Shown in pieces: positions 14,903 through 23,600 of a DNA stretch of 64,000 nt (its first letter is position 1; the number at the start of each line of letters is the position of its first letter). A program made the position numbers and the translations under genes. The DNA is from Paenibacillus rhizovicinus (GTDB lineage: Bacteria; Bacillota; Bacilli; Paenibacillales; Paenibacillaceae), in assembly GCF_010365285.1 (NCBI RefSeq), contig NZ_CP048286.1:6746001-6810000 (forward strand), in the 5' to 3' direction. The notes beneath the pieces were generated by a model. It did no database searches and was not told where the DNA came from. It saw only the letters and a list, made by a program, of their open reading frames with translations.

Positions 14903-14936
14903 TGGTTTGAGTTAAAGTAAAAGTTCATAGTAAGCG

Positions 14937-14976
14937 AAAACCGCCTATTCGAGAACGTTTCGAATAGGCGGTTTTT
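14937..14976 (+). terminator. Intrinsic terminator after the GNAT gene
   Basis: A 16-bp perfect stem (AAAACCGCCTATTCGA / TCGAATAGGCGGTTTT) with a 7-base loop and T-tracts on the plus strand. The A-run on the left would also serve the minus strand. Confidence 0.9.
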
Positions 14977-15123
14977 GTTTTTAAACGGATTTATGTCTCT
15001 ATTAGGTCGTCTTCTTTTAGCGATTGTGTTGTCTGAATCCTTGCGTAATCTGGGTTTTATTGTAAACTATTATTAACTGTACACCGTCTGAAATCGGCTT
15101 CATTTTATGAAAGGTGGAGAGTC

Positions 15124-15864
15124 ATGTCTACTTTATTAGCTTTAAATAAAATCATAGCCCCCAGAATAAGTGGGTTAGGTTTTGAATATGCAGGAAAGCC
15201 TGACTCGATTAGTTGGGTGTTCTCTAGAAGTTATAAAGAGGCTACTCAGTATATTACTTTTGAAAAAATCGGTGCAAATCCTGATTGCATTCGTTTTAAC
15301 TTGACGACGTCCGTTAGTAGAGAAAAATTGAGCCATTATCAACTTGATATGGAGCTGGATCCGGTTGGCGTGGTTTATAGCAATCAAGAATCTTTGTACA
15401 AGGTTTTGGAGGTATTTGCGTATAATATAATTAATGGTGGTATTGATTGGCTTAATATTATGAGTAAACCAGATGTATCTCCAAGCAAGGAGCTCTATGC
15501 AGCGTTTGCTGAAAGTTTAAATTGTAGGACGTTTACCATTCCAGAACATATCTATTCGAGTGATGATTTTATCGAGCAACTACAGATGAGTATTCAAGAG
15601 AGGTCATGTGATGGCACAGCGCCTCTAGACTGGGAATTTATCATGAATGCAGCATTCGAGCTTGGGGAGGCAATACGAAGACGTTTCACTGGAGAATGGT
15701 TACTATTTGAATCTACCCCTTGCCCCTTTGTTATGAATATTGCAGGTAAGAGCGATTTGAAAATAAATCCGTTATGGGTCATTTCTAATTATTGGGGCAA
15801 GCCGCAATATATTCCTTACTCCATTGTGGGTAGGTTTAATCGTATCTCAAGAAAAATGTATTGA
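15124..15864 (+). CDS. AT-rich orphan gene, unknown function
   Basis: A 246-residue protein of no family I can name with confidence. Its start (residues 1-50: IIAPRISGLGFEYAGKPDS, then ISWVFSRSY and a beta strand) has a general resemblance to DUF4304-like or immunity-type proteins that pair a helix with a mixed sheet, but this is weak. It is clearly more AT-rich than its neighbours, with codons such as ATA, TTA and AGA that they avoid, as is the preceding 120 bases. That points to recent acquisition. The ATG follows AAAGGTGGAG. No partner toxin, integrase or repeat is next to it. Confidence 0.6.
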   Translation: MSTLLALNKIIAPRISGLGFEYAGKPDSISWVFSRSYKEATQYITFEKIGANPDCIRFNLTTSVSREKLSHYQLDMELDPVGVVYSNQESLYKVLEVFAYNIINGGIDWLNIMSKPDVSPSKELYAAFAESLNCRTFTIPEHIYSSDDFIEQLQMSIQERSCDGTAPLDWEFIMNAAFELGEAIRRRFTGEWLLFESTPCPFVMNIAGKSDLKINPLWVISNYWGKPQYIPYSIVGRFNRISRKMY

Positions 15865-15899
15865 TTTCCTTTTAAAACGTTAACTTTATTGTTCAACCG

Positions 15900-15946
15900 A
15901 AAAGCCGGCGATAAACGGAAAGTAATCCGTTCGTTCGCCGGCTTTT
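15900..15946. terminator. Bidirectional terminator between convergent genes
   Basis: AAAAGCCGGCGA / TCGCCGGCTTTT with an inner ACGG/CCGT stem, between the orphan gene (plus) and the exonuclease gene (minus). A/T tracts flank it in both directions. Confidence 0.85.
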
Positions 15947-15949
15947 GGT

Positions 15950-16786
15950 TTATGTTGCCGATGGATCAGTAACGCCTTCTGCGGCGGCAGCCGGAGCCGC
16001 CGCACTGGCAGAAGCAGGGCGCGATTTGCGCTGCGGCTTGAGCATCTCGGCTTCGAACACCGCTTCGAGCTCGGCCATTTTGCGCGCGTCGTCGGTGGCG
16101 ATTTTGCCCGTGAGCACATGCTCGACGATCAGCGGCCACGTTGGGGTTACTTTCTGCGCGGCGATGATCCGAATCGCGTTCTTCACCAGCTTGCGCTCTT
16201 TGGCGTTCGAATACACGTCGACGTATTGCTGGATGCGCTCGAAATCCAAGCTGCCGAACACGGCGCGGAAGATGTCCGCCGTCATGCGGGCGTCGTCCAG
16301 GGCCCGATGCGCTTGATTATCTTCGTCCGCGACGATGCCGAGTTCCGCGAGCGCATTTTCCACGCTGACGTCGTTTGTGACGCCTTTGTAACGGATATAA
16401 CCCTTCAGCAGGTCGTAGTAGTTAACGCCAAGCCAGTACGTATCGTCCAGACCATGCATCCGCGTGTCGAATACGATTCGTTTCATATCCTCTCCGCCCC
16501 ACGTGATGATCAGAAATTGCTCGCTAGGGCCGAGCCACTTCAGAAACTCTCCGATGACCGCGGGAAATCCGTCGGCGGCGTCGATGCCTTCTTGCGGAAT
16601 GCCGGTCTTTTTCTGAATGAAATCGTTCAGCTTGGCAAAATAAACCGGCTTCACCAGGGCCGTGAATTGACCCGTCTGCCGAAGTTCCGCATCCAGCCGG
16701 ACCGCGCCGATTTCAATGACTTCCATGGGCAGGTCGCTGGCGAATTTTCTTCCGTTAAATTCAATATCAAGTACGATGTAGTCCAC
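15950..16786 (-). CDS. DEDDh-type 3'-5' exonuclease domain protein
   Basis: A 278-residue protein. The exonuclease core has the DEDDh motifs: I (YIVLDIEF, Asp7 and Glu9), II (ITWGGEDMKRI) and III (HRALDDARMTADIF), which bind two metal ions and cleave 3' ends of RNA or DNA. The N-terminal two thirds resembles KapD / RNase T-like nucleases. The C-terminal quarter is a helical segment followed by a basic, then Ala-rich tail (SASAAAPAAAAEG) of low complexity. GTG at 16786 is chosen because GGAGG lies nine bases upstream; the frame extends 18 codons further without a ribosome site. Confidence 0.85.
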   Translation of the reverse strand: MDYIVLDIEFNGRKFASDLPMEVIEIGAVRLDAELRQTGQFTALVKPVYFAKLNDFIQKKTGIPQEGIDAADGFPAVIGEFLKWLGPSEQFLIITWGGEDMKRIVFDTRMHGLDDTYWLGVNYYDLLKGYIRYKGVTNDVSVENALAELGIVADEDNQAHRALDDARMTADIFRAVFGSLDFERIQQYVDVYSNAKERKLVKNAIRIIAAQKVTPTWPLIVEHVLTGKIATDDARKMAELEAVFEAEMLKPQRKSRPASASAAAPAAAAEGVTDPSAT

Positions 16787-16974
16787 GTTTTCGTTCCTCC
16801 GCTCTAAGATGCTGCACTCCATTCTAACAGAATACCGCACGCCTTGTCGCGGTGCAAAATTTGCGAACGTACCGACGCAGAACCGTCATTGGATTTTGGC
16901 ATCGGGATGATAGATAATGAGGAAATAGATAGATAGGGGACCGGCGCGGGCAGTTTTACATTAGGAGGGTTGAC

Positions 16975-17895
16975 GTGGTTACATTTCTGCAATTGAATAC
17001 GATTTTTCTGAGCATGATCATGGAAGCGATTCCTTTCATCCTGCTCGGCGTCATCGTCTCCGGACTTATTCAGACGTTTCTGTCGGAGCGGTGGATCGCC
17101 CGAGTGATGCCCCGTAACCGGTTTGCGGCATCGCTGCTCGGCTGCGGAGTCGGCCTATTGTTCCCTGCATGCGAATGCGGCATCGTGCCGATCACGAGAA
17201 GGCTGCTGCGCAAAGGCGTGCCGCTTCATGCCGGTATCGCGTTCATGCTGACGGGGCCGATCATCAATCCCGTCGTGCTGTTCGCCACCTATATCGCGTT
17301 CGGCAACGATTGGCATATGGTGCTCGTTCGCGGAGGCGCGGCCATCGTCGTTGCTTACATCACCGCCATCATCATTTCGTTCTTGTATCCGAAGCTGCCG
17401 ATGCGGCTGCACGAGGATGCGGTTATCGTGGAAACGGCCGCGGCCTCAGAGACGGCTGCCTACGCGGCGACCGGCAAGGAACCGTTGTACCGGCGCTTGT
17501 ATGACGTGATGCTGCACGCGATCGATGAATTTTTCTCCGTCGGCAAGTATTTGGTGCTCGGCGCGTTCATCGCCGCTTCCATGCAGACGTTCATTCCGAC
17601 GTCGTCGCTGATGAAGCTTGGCGGCAATCCCGTTACCGCTTCGCTTGTCATGATCGGCTTGGCGTTCGTGATGTCGCTGTGCTCGGAGGCGGATGCTTTC
17701 ATCGCATCTTCGTTCCGCAGCACGTTCTCGATCGGGGCGCTGTCGGCGTTCCTCGTCTTCGGCCCCATGGTCGATATCAAGAATACACTCATGCTGCTCG
17801 GCGTATTCCGCGGCAAATTCGTGCTCGTGCTGATCGGGCTGATCGTCGCAAGCACGCTTGGCGTATCGCTGCTCGTAGGGAGGCTGCTCGGATGA
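16975..17895 (+). CDS. YcgR/UPF0718-type membrane permease
   Basis: A 306-residue protein with about eight transmembrane segments of the UPF0718 (DUF318) family. The diagnostic motif LFPACECGIVPITRRLL, with paired cysteines, lies near residues 61-77; a second half-repeat motif is LCSEADAFIASSF. Bacillus YcgR and E. coli YraQ belong here; they are thought to be metal- or thiol-linked permeases, but the transported substrate is not established. The GTG follows TTAGGAGGG at good spacing. Its stop overlaps the start of the His-rich partner by four bases (ATGA), indicating a two-subunit system. Confidence 0.85.
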   Translation: MVTFLQLNTIFLSMIMEAIPFILLGVIVSGLIQTFLSERWIARVMPRNRFAASLLGCGVGLLFPACECGIVPITRRLLRKGVPLHAGIAFMLTGPIINPVVLFATYIAFGNDWHMVLVRGGAAIVVAYITAIIISFLYPKLPMRLHEDAVIVETAAASETAAYAATGKEPLYRRLYDVMLHAIDEFFSVGKYLVLGAFIAASMQTFIPTSSLMKLGGNPVTASLVMIGLAFVMSLCSEADAFIASSFRSTFSIGALSAFLVFGPMVDIKNTLMLLGVFRGKFVLVLIGLIVASTLGVSLLVGRLLG

Positions 17896-18905
17896 TGCGA
17901 CTTTATGTATTAGCTGGATTCGCCTGCTTGTTCCTCATGATGAACATGAACGGAAACTTGAACAAATACATCAATACCAAATATGCGTATTTGTCGCAGA
18001 GCGCCATCGTGCTGCTCGCCATCCTGTTCGTGTTCGAGTTCATCCGGCTCTACGCGAAGGAGAGGGAAGCGGGGAAACGAAAGGCGAAACTGGCGGCGGA
18101 TGCGGAAAATGGTGCAGGTGGCCATGATCACGCTCATCTAGGCGTTAAACACGCGCACGATCATCATGACCACGCGCATGATCATCATGATCCTGAACAC
18201 GATCATCACAGTCATTCACATGATCATCATGATCACTCGCACGATCACCACGGCCACTCGCACGATCACCATGGCCATTCGCACGATCAGCCGATCCGCT
18301 GGAAAAGATACCTCGGCTACGGGATTCTCGTATTCCCGCTGCTGACCGGATTCTTCCTGCCCGTGCAGACGCTGGATTCCAGCTTTGTCAAAGCGAAGGG
18401 CTTCTCGTTCCCGGATTTCAACGTGTCCGCAGACAATCCCGGCTTTCACCAATTTCTGAAGCCGGACACGAGCGTCTTCTACGGCAAGCAAGGGTATGCC
18501 AAAGTGTCGAAGAAGGAATTGAACGAATTTCTGACCATGAAGGATGTCCAGCTTACGGACGTCAATTTCTTGAAAGGCTTGGAGTCGCTGTACAATTTTC
18601 CGGATGCGTTCATCGGACGCGAGGTCAGCTTCGACGGGTTTATTTATAAAGGCGATCAGGTGGAAGGCAATCAATACTTCGTCTTCCGGTTCGGGTTCAT
18701 CCACTGCGTGGCGGATTCCGGCGTATTCGGGATGCTGGTCGATTTCCCGAAAGGCTCGACCTTCCAAAACGATCAATGGGTGCATGTAACCGGCAAGCTG
18801 AGCTCGGAATTTTACCAGCCGTTCAAGCAGACGCTGCCCGTCCTCGAGGTGAAGGCGTGGAATGACATTTCCAAGCCGGAGGATCCATACGTATATCGCG
18901 CATAA
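17892..18905 (+). CDS. YcgQ-like (TIGR03943) membrane protein with large His-rich insert
   Basis: A 337-residue partner of the upstream permease. It has two N-terminal transmembrane segments, then a cytoplasmic or external loop of about 55 residues (roughly 78-132) made almost entirely of His, Asp, Ser and Gly (units like HDHHGHSHDHH), a third membrane segment, and a C-terminal OB-like domain (SFDGFIYKGDQ, FRFGFIHCVADSG, WVHVTGKL). The TIGR03943 family is always paired with UPF0718 permeases. The His-rich loop should bind Zn2+, Ni2+ or Cu2+, arguing for metal transport or buffering. Translational coupling is through ATGA. The coding DNA of the loop is a degenerate repeat. Confidence 0.85.
   Translation: MMRLYVLAGFACLFLMMNMNGNLNKYINTKYAYLSQSAIVLLAILFVFEFIRLYAKEREAGKRKAKLAADAENGAGGHDHAHLGVKHAHDHHDHAHDHHDPEHDHHSHSHDHHDHSHDHHGHSHDHHGHSHDQPIRWKRYLGYGILVFPLLTGFFLPVQTLDSSFVKAKGFSFPDFNVSADNPGFHQFLKPDTSVFYGKQGYAKVSKKELNEFLTMKDVQLTDVNFLKGLESLYNFPDAFIGREVSFDGFIYKGDQVEGNQYFVFRFGFIHCVADSGVFGMLVDFPKGSTFQNDQWVHVTGKLSSEFYQPFKQTLPVLEVKAWNDISKPEDPYVYRA
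18123..18288 (+). repeat. Degenerate His/Asp-codon repeat inside the YcgQ-like gene
   Basis: Repeated CA(C/T)GATCA(C/T)CA(C/T) units encode the His-rich loop. Synonymous third-base differences between units indicate selection on the protein rather than recent slippage, except at the end where two units are nearly identical. Confidence 0.75.
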
Positions 18906-18908
18906 TGA

Positions 18909-18955
18909 ACGACAAGGCGCCGCGCTCCCTATGAAGGGACGCGGCGCCTTGTCGT
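18909..18955. terminator. Long hairpin between convergent transcripts
   Basis: ACGACAAGGCGCCGCG plus TCCCT pairs with AGGGA plus CGCGGCGCCTTGTCGT around a 4-base loop, with one bulged C. It lacks a clear T-run but separates the YcgQ-like gene from the DUF11 gene end. Confidence 0.7.
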
Positions 18956-18965
18956 CGTAAATCTC

Positions 18966-20645
18966 TTATTCGTCATCGGTTTCGATCCGAACCGAGGCTT
19001 CGTTCGAGAAGACGGAAGAGGATGCTTCATTCGTGTTCACCATATAGTTGTAAGCAGCCCGAACGCGGAACCGAATCCGATGCTGGAGCGGGTGACGGTC
19101 AACGAGGAGCCTGTAAACGATCGTCGCCGCTTCGTCCGGTCCAAGCGAGCCGACCGCGATCGTGGTGCCGGAAGAACCGGGGACGGGTCTGCCGTTCACG
19201 ACTACGCTGCCTGGCACGAGCTCGGTCTCGCTTGGGATAAAGTCCTGCAGCGTCACGTTAGCCGCATATTGGCCGCTATTCGTGATCCGCACCTCGGCGA
19301 TGAACGTCCCGCCGGCTTCGGCGAGCGGCGGCTTCGCTTCCAGATGCGCGGCGATTATCGGATAGACGAGCCGGACGTCGACCGTATTGGTCGCCAAAGT
19401 GTCGGTCACGGTCATGCCGCCCGGCAATTGAAAGGTATGTGCCAAGATCGCGAGGTTGGGAATATTCGTTTGCGCGGGCGGGATGACCGCTCGGGTGACG
19501 GTGACTTGGAACGCGAGCGTAAACGACAAGCCAGGCGGCAGTGATCCGAGCGTTATGCCGTTCTCCGGGTCCGCGATCGGAATCGGGCGGCCATTCAAGA
19601 AGGCGCTGCCCTGCACGAAAACCGTATTCGGCGGGATTAAATCCCGCGCGATGATCGTCGTCTCCAGCGTTCCCGCATTGGTGACGACGACGGTATAGCT
19701 CAAGATGTCGCCGATCGTGGCCAGTACGGGCGTCACGCTCATGACGGCTTTCAAAGCAGGACCGGAGACGATGACGGTGACGGGATTAGAAGTCGCGAAT
19801 TGATCATATTCCCCGTATTTGAAGAGAAACTCGGCTTGGTTCGTCAATCGCGTGTGCACCGGAACATCGAGCACGACCGCATTGAACGCGATCTGTTTGG
19901 AGGCTCCGGGCTCAATCGTGCCAATGGGAATGCCGTTGGCCGGCGAAGCAGAAGGATTGCGCACGCCGCCGACCGTTACGCTTCCAGGGACGAAGCCGAC
20001 GCCTTGGGGGAGCGGGTCGAGCAGCAAACTTTGCCTAATGGATTCGGAGCTTTCGTTCGATACCAGGATACTGTACGCGATCATGTCCCCGACGAAAGTG
20101 ACGGCAGCCGAGACGCTCTTGTGCACGGAGACGGCCAGCACGCCAACAGGCAGGGATAACGCATTGGACAGCGAGGATCCGGTAATGACTCGGTGATCCA
20201 AGGTGACGAACTCATAGTCCGCCCTCGCTTGGTTGACAAGAACGCCGGAAGGCGGGACCGAGGTCAGGATCACCTGAAAAACGATCGCGTACACGCTGCC
20301 TGGATTCACCTCGCCTAGCGGAATGCCCGCTCCCGGCGTGATGCCGGGAACGGGCGCTCCGTTGACGAGAATGCTGTTTGCGACGAACGCGGTTCCGGAA
20401 GGGAGGCTGTCGTATACAATGACATTCGCCGCCCGGTTTCCGCTGTTGCTTACCGTAAGGACATAGGTAACCGGAAGCGACAGTCCGGCTTCTGCAGACA
20501 TGGCCGACTTGACGATGGCGATGCTGGGACCGTTAACGATGGTGTTTACGACGTTGGAATAGGAGAAGCCGGTTGCAGAGCCGGAGCTGAAAGTCACGAC
20601 CGACTGATTGCGAATCGTCGTCGGCAGGCTCTCTTCTTCGATCAT
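18966..20645 (-). CDS. DUF11-repeat protein, C-terminal fragment (downstream half of split gene)
   Basis: 559 residues that begin in the middle of a DUF11 repeat: after an ATG, the frame reads EEESLPTTIRNQSVVTFSSG, which is the second half of the A-type repeat interrupted at the end of the upstream frame. Four more complete DUF11 repeats follow, ending in ASVRIETDDE, with no LPXTG or other anchor. Its ATG overlaps the upstream stop as ATGA, so ribosomes could reinitiate. Its repeats are more diverged from one another than those of the larger half. I read it as the C-terminus of the same ancestral protein, separated by a one-base frame change. Confidence 0.75.
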   Translation of the reverse strand: MIEEESLPTTIRNQSVVTFSSGSATGFSYSNVVNTIVNGPSIAIVKSAMSAEAGLSLPVTYVLTVSNSGNRAANVIVYDSLPSGTAFVANSILVNGAPVPGITPGAGIPLGEVNPGSVYAIVFQVILTSVPPSGVLVNQARADYEFVTLDHRVITGSSLSNALSLPVGVLAVSVHKSVSAAVTFVGDMIAYSILVSNESSESIRQSLLLDPLPQGVGFVPGSVTVGGVRNPSASPANGIPIGTIEPGASKQIAFNAVVLDVPVHTRLTNQAEFLFKYGEYDQFATSNPVTVIVSGPALKAVMSVTPVLATIGDILSYTVVVTNAGTLETTIIARDLIPPNTVFVQGSAFLNGRPIPIADPENGITLGSLPPGLSFTLAFQVTVTRAVIPPAQTNIPNLAILAHTFQLPGGMTVTDTLATNTVDVRLVYPIIAAHLEAKPPLAEAGGTFIAEVRITNSGQYAANVTLQDFIPSETELVPGSVVVNGRPVPGSSGTTIAVGSLGPDEAATIVYRLLVDRHPLQHRIRFRVRAAYNYMVNTNEASSSVFSNEASVRIETDDE

Positions 20646-23600
20646 AGGACGAGTACCTGGAACGTGATGGTCGAAACGCCTCCGGCCGCAATCGTGCCGA
20701 CGGAAATACCGCTGTTCGGGCTGTCGAGCGGTCTGGAGACGTTGTTGACGACGACGCTGCCGGCGATGAAGCTGACGCCGGCCGGAATCGGATCGACCAT
20801 TTGAACGTTATTGACAGGCTCGATCCCGTTGTTCGTGACGACGATCGTGTACGTGATCGTATCGCCGCTGACGGCATCGATCGCGTTCGTCGATTTGACG
20901 ACCGAGACGTTCGGCGCGGAGACCGGAATGACGACCGTATTCGAGAGAACGGTGCCGGTGAGCGTTCTGCCGTCCGGCGGCGAGAACGAGTAGTTCGCCG
21001 TAGCTTGGTTGGCGAGCTGCTGCGGCGAAGGCAGGGCATCGACCGTCACCTGCAGCGTAATGATGACGTTTACCGTCGATCCTGGCGGCACGCTGCCGAT
21101 CGGAATGCCGGTCGTCGGATCGGCGCCGGGCTGTGGCACGCCGCCGACCGTGACGCTGTTCGGCACGAAATCCGCACCCGTAGGCAGCGTATCGAAGATG
21201 GTCACGGTTGCAGCCAAATTCCCCGTATTCGTGACGTCAAGCGAATACGTGATCGTATCGCCGACCGTGGCATTCGACGTGCTCGCGCTCTTCACGACGC
21301 CCAGGATCGGGTTGTAAACCGGCGTCGTGACGGTATTGGACATGCTCGTTCCGGAGAACGCGCCGGACGTGAAACTGACATTCGACATGTTGCTGATCAG
21401 CCCGCTGGCCGGCAGCGTGTTGACGACGATGTTGAAGGTAACCGTAGTCGAAGCGCTCGGGGTCAGCGCGCCGACTGGAATGCCGGAGGCCGGATTGTCG
21501 TTCGGCCGCGAAACGCCGCCAACGACGACGCTGCCCGGCACGAAGGACGTTCCCGCCGGCACGAGGTCGCTGAGCACGATGCTGTTCACGTTGGCAAGGC
21601 TGACGTTGGTGATGACGTTCGAGTACGTGACGATGTCGCCGATGACGGCATCCGTTGCCGTCGTGCTTTTCACGACCGACAGGTTCGGCGAGCTGACGCC
21701 GATCGACAAGGTGTTCGAGAGCGAGCTTTGCGAGAAGGAACGGTTATCCGGCAATGTATACAGATAGTTGCCGGTCGCTTGGTTGACCAATTGCTGCGCG
21801 GCGGGAAGCGTGTTGATCAAATATTCGAACGTCGTCGTCACGCTGGCGCCCGCCGCGATCGTCCCGATGCTGAAGCCGACCGAAGGATCCGCGCCTGCCT
21901 GAGGCTGACCGTTGACCACGACGCTGTTCGGCACGAACGTCGTGCCGTCGGGCGTATTATCCAGCATGGTCACGAGCGCGGGATAATTGCCGCTGTTCGT
22001 CGTAACGACCGTGTAACTTACGTTGCCGCCGACGACTGCAGGGTTCGTTACCGAGCTCTTGGCAAGCGAGATGACCGGCTGATACACCGGCGTCGTAATC
22101 GTGTTTGAGAACGTGACGGACGAGAACACGCCCGACGTAAAGCTGACCGAAGAACGGTTGCTGACTAGGCCGCCGGCAGGGACGGCATTGACAGTGACGC
22201 TGAACGTGACCGTAACCGAGCCTCCGGCCGGGATGGAGCCGAGCGAGAAGCCCGCGGCCGGATTGGCGGTCGGCTGCGTGACGCCGTTGATCGTGACGCT
22301 GCCGCTGAGGAACGACGTCCCCGTCGGAATCGGATCGGAGAAGATGACGTTGTCGACCGTCGCGATGCCCGCGTTGGATACGAGAATGGCGTACGTGAAC
22401 GTGTCGCCGATCGTCAGCGCCGTGCTCGCCGTGCTCTTGGCAACGGTGACGTCCGGCGAGGAGACCGGGAACGACAGCGTATTCGAGAGGGCCGATCCGT
22501 TCAGCGTACGGCCGTCCGGGAGGGTGTAAGCGAACGCTGCCGTCGCCTGGTTCGAGAGCTGCTGGCCGGGCGGGAGCGAATTGATGACGACCGAGAACGT
22601 GACCGTGCTCGTCGCTCCAGGGAAAACGACGCCTACGGGTATGCCGGTTACGGGGTCCGTTCCAGGCTGCGGCGCACCGTTCACGATGACGCTGTTCGGC
22701 ACGAACGAGACTTGCGGAGCGATGGTATCCGTCAGCGTCGCCAACGCTGCGTAGTTGCCGGTGTTCGAGACTGCGAACGTATAGACGACCGTTTGCCCGA
22801 CGGAAGCATTGGTCGTATTCGCCGACTTCGCGACGCCGATGACCGGCTGGTAGACAGGGATCGAGACGCCGTTCGAGAAGGCGGAGCTGGAGAACGCGCC
22901 GGACGTATACGTGACGGATGCTTGGTTCGCGATGACTGCCGGCGACGGCACGGAAGTGACCAGGAGCGAGAATGTCACGGGTACGGTGGCGCCGGGATTG
23001 ATCGTGCCGATGTTTACCCCGGATACCGGATTGGCGTTCGGGATGACGATGCCGTTGACGGTGACGCTGTTCGGTACGAAGGCAGTGCCGTTAGGGAGCC
23101 CGTCGAGGAAAATCGTGTTCGTTATCGGCGCAATCCCGCTATTGGTCACGTTGACCGAGTACGGAATCGTATCGCCGATCGATACCGCGGTCGAGGTCGA
23201 GCTTTTGACGACGCCGACATTCGGAGACGAGACCGGGATGGACAGCGTGTTCGACTGCGCCGATCCGGTGAGCGTCCGACCGTCAGGCGGCGTAAAGGTG
23301 TAGGTCGAGGACGCTTGGTTGACCAGGAACTGCGGCGAAGGCAAGGAATCGATGACGACGGAGAACATGACGAACACCGTGCTGTCCGGATTGACCGTTC
23401 CCGCGTTGATGCCGCCGGTAGGCGTTGCGCCAGGCTGCGGCGTGCCATTCACGATGACGCTGTTCGCGACGAACGTCGTTGTCGGCGGAACCGTGTCCGT
23501 CACGGTGACGTTTGCCGCCAGATTGCCGGTGTTGCTGACCGCGATCGTGAACGTTACGGTATCGCCGACGGTAGCGTTGGCCGTATTGCCGGTCTTGACC

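Noticed and set aside
20630..20660. Programmed -1 ribosomal frameshift joining the two DUF11 frames
   Set aside because: There is no X-XXY-YYZ slippery heptamer and no obvious downstream pseudoknot; a plain indel or reinitiation explains it better.
20801..22108. 435-codon plus-strand frame inside the DUF11 array
   Set aside because: Arg/Asp-rich product and repeats in step with the DUF11 codons on the other strand; an antisense shadow.
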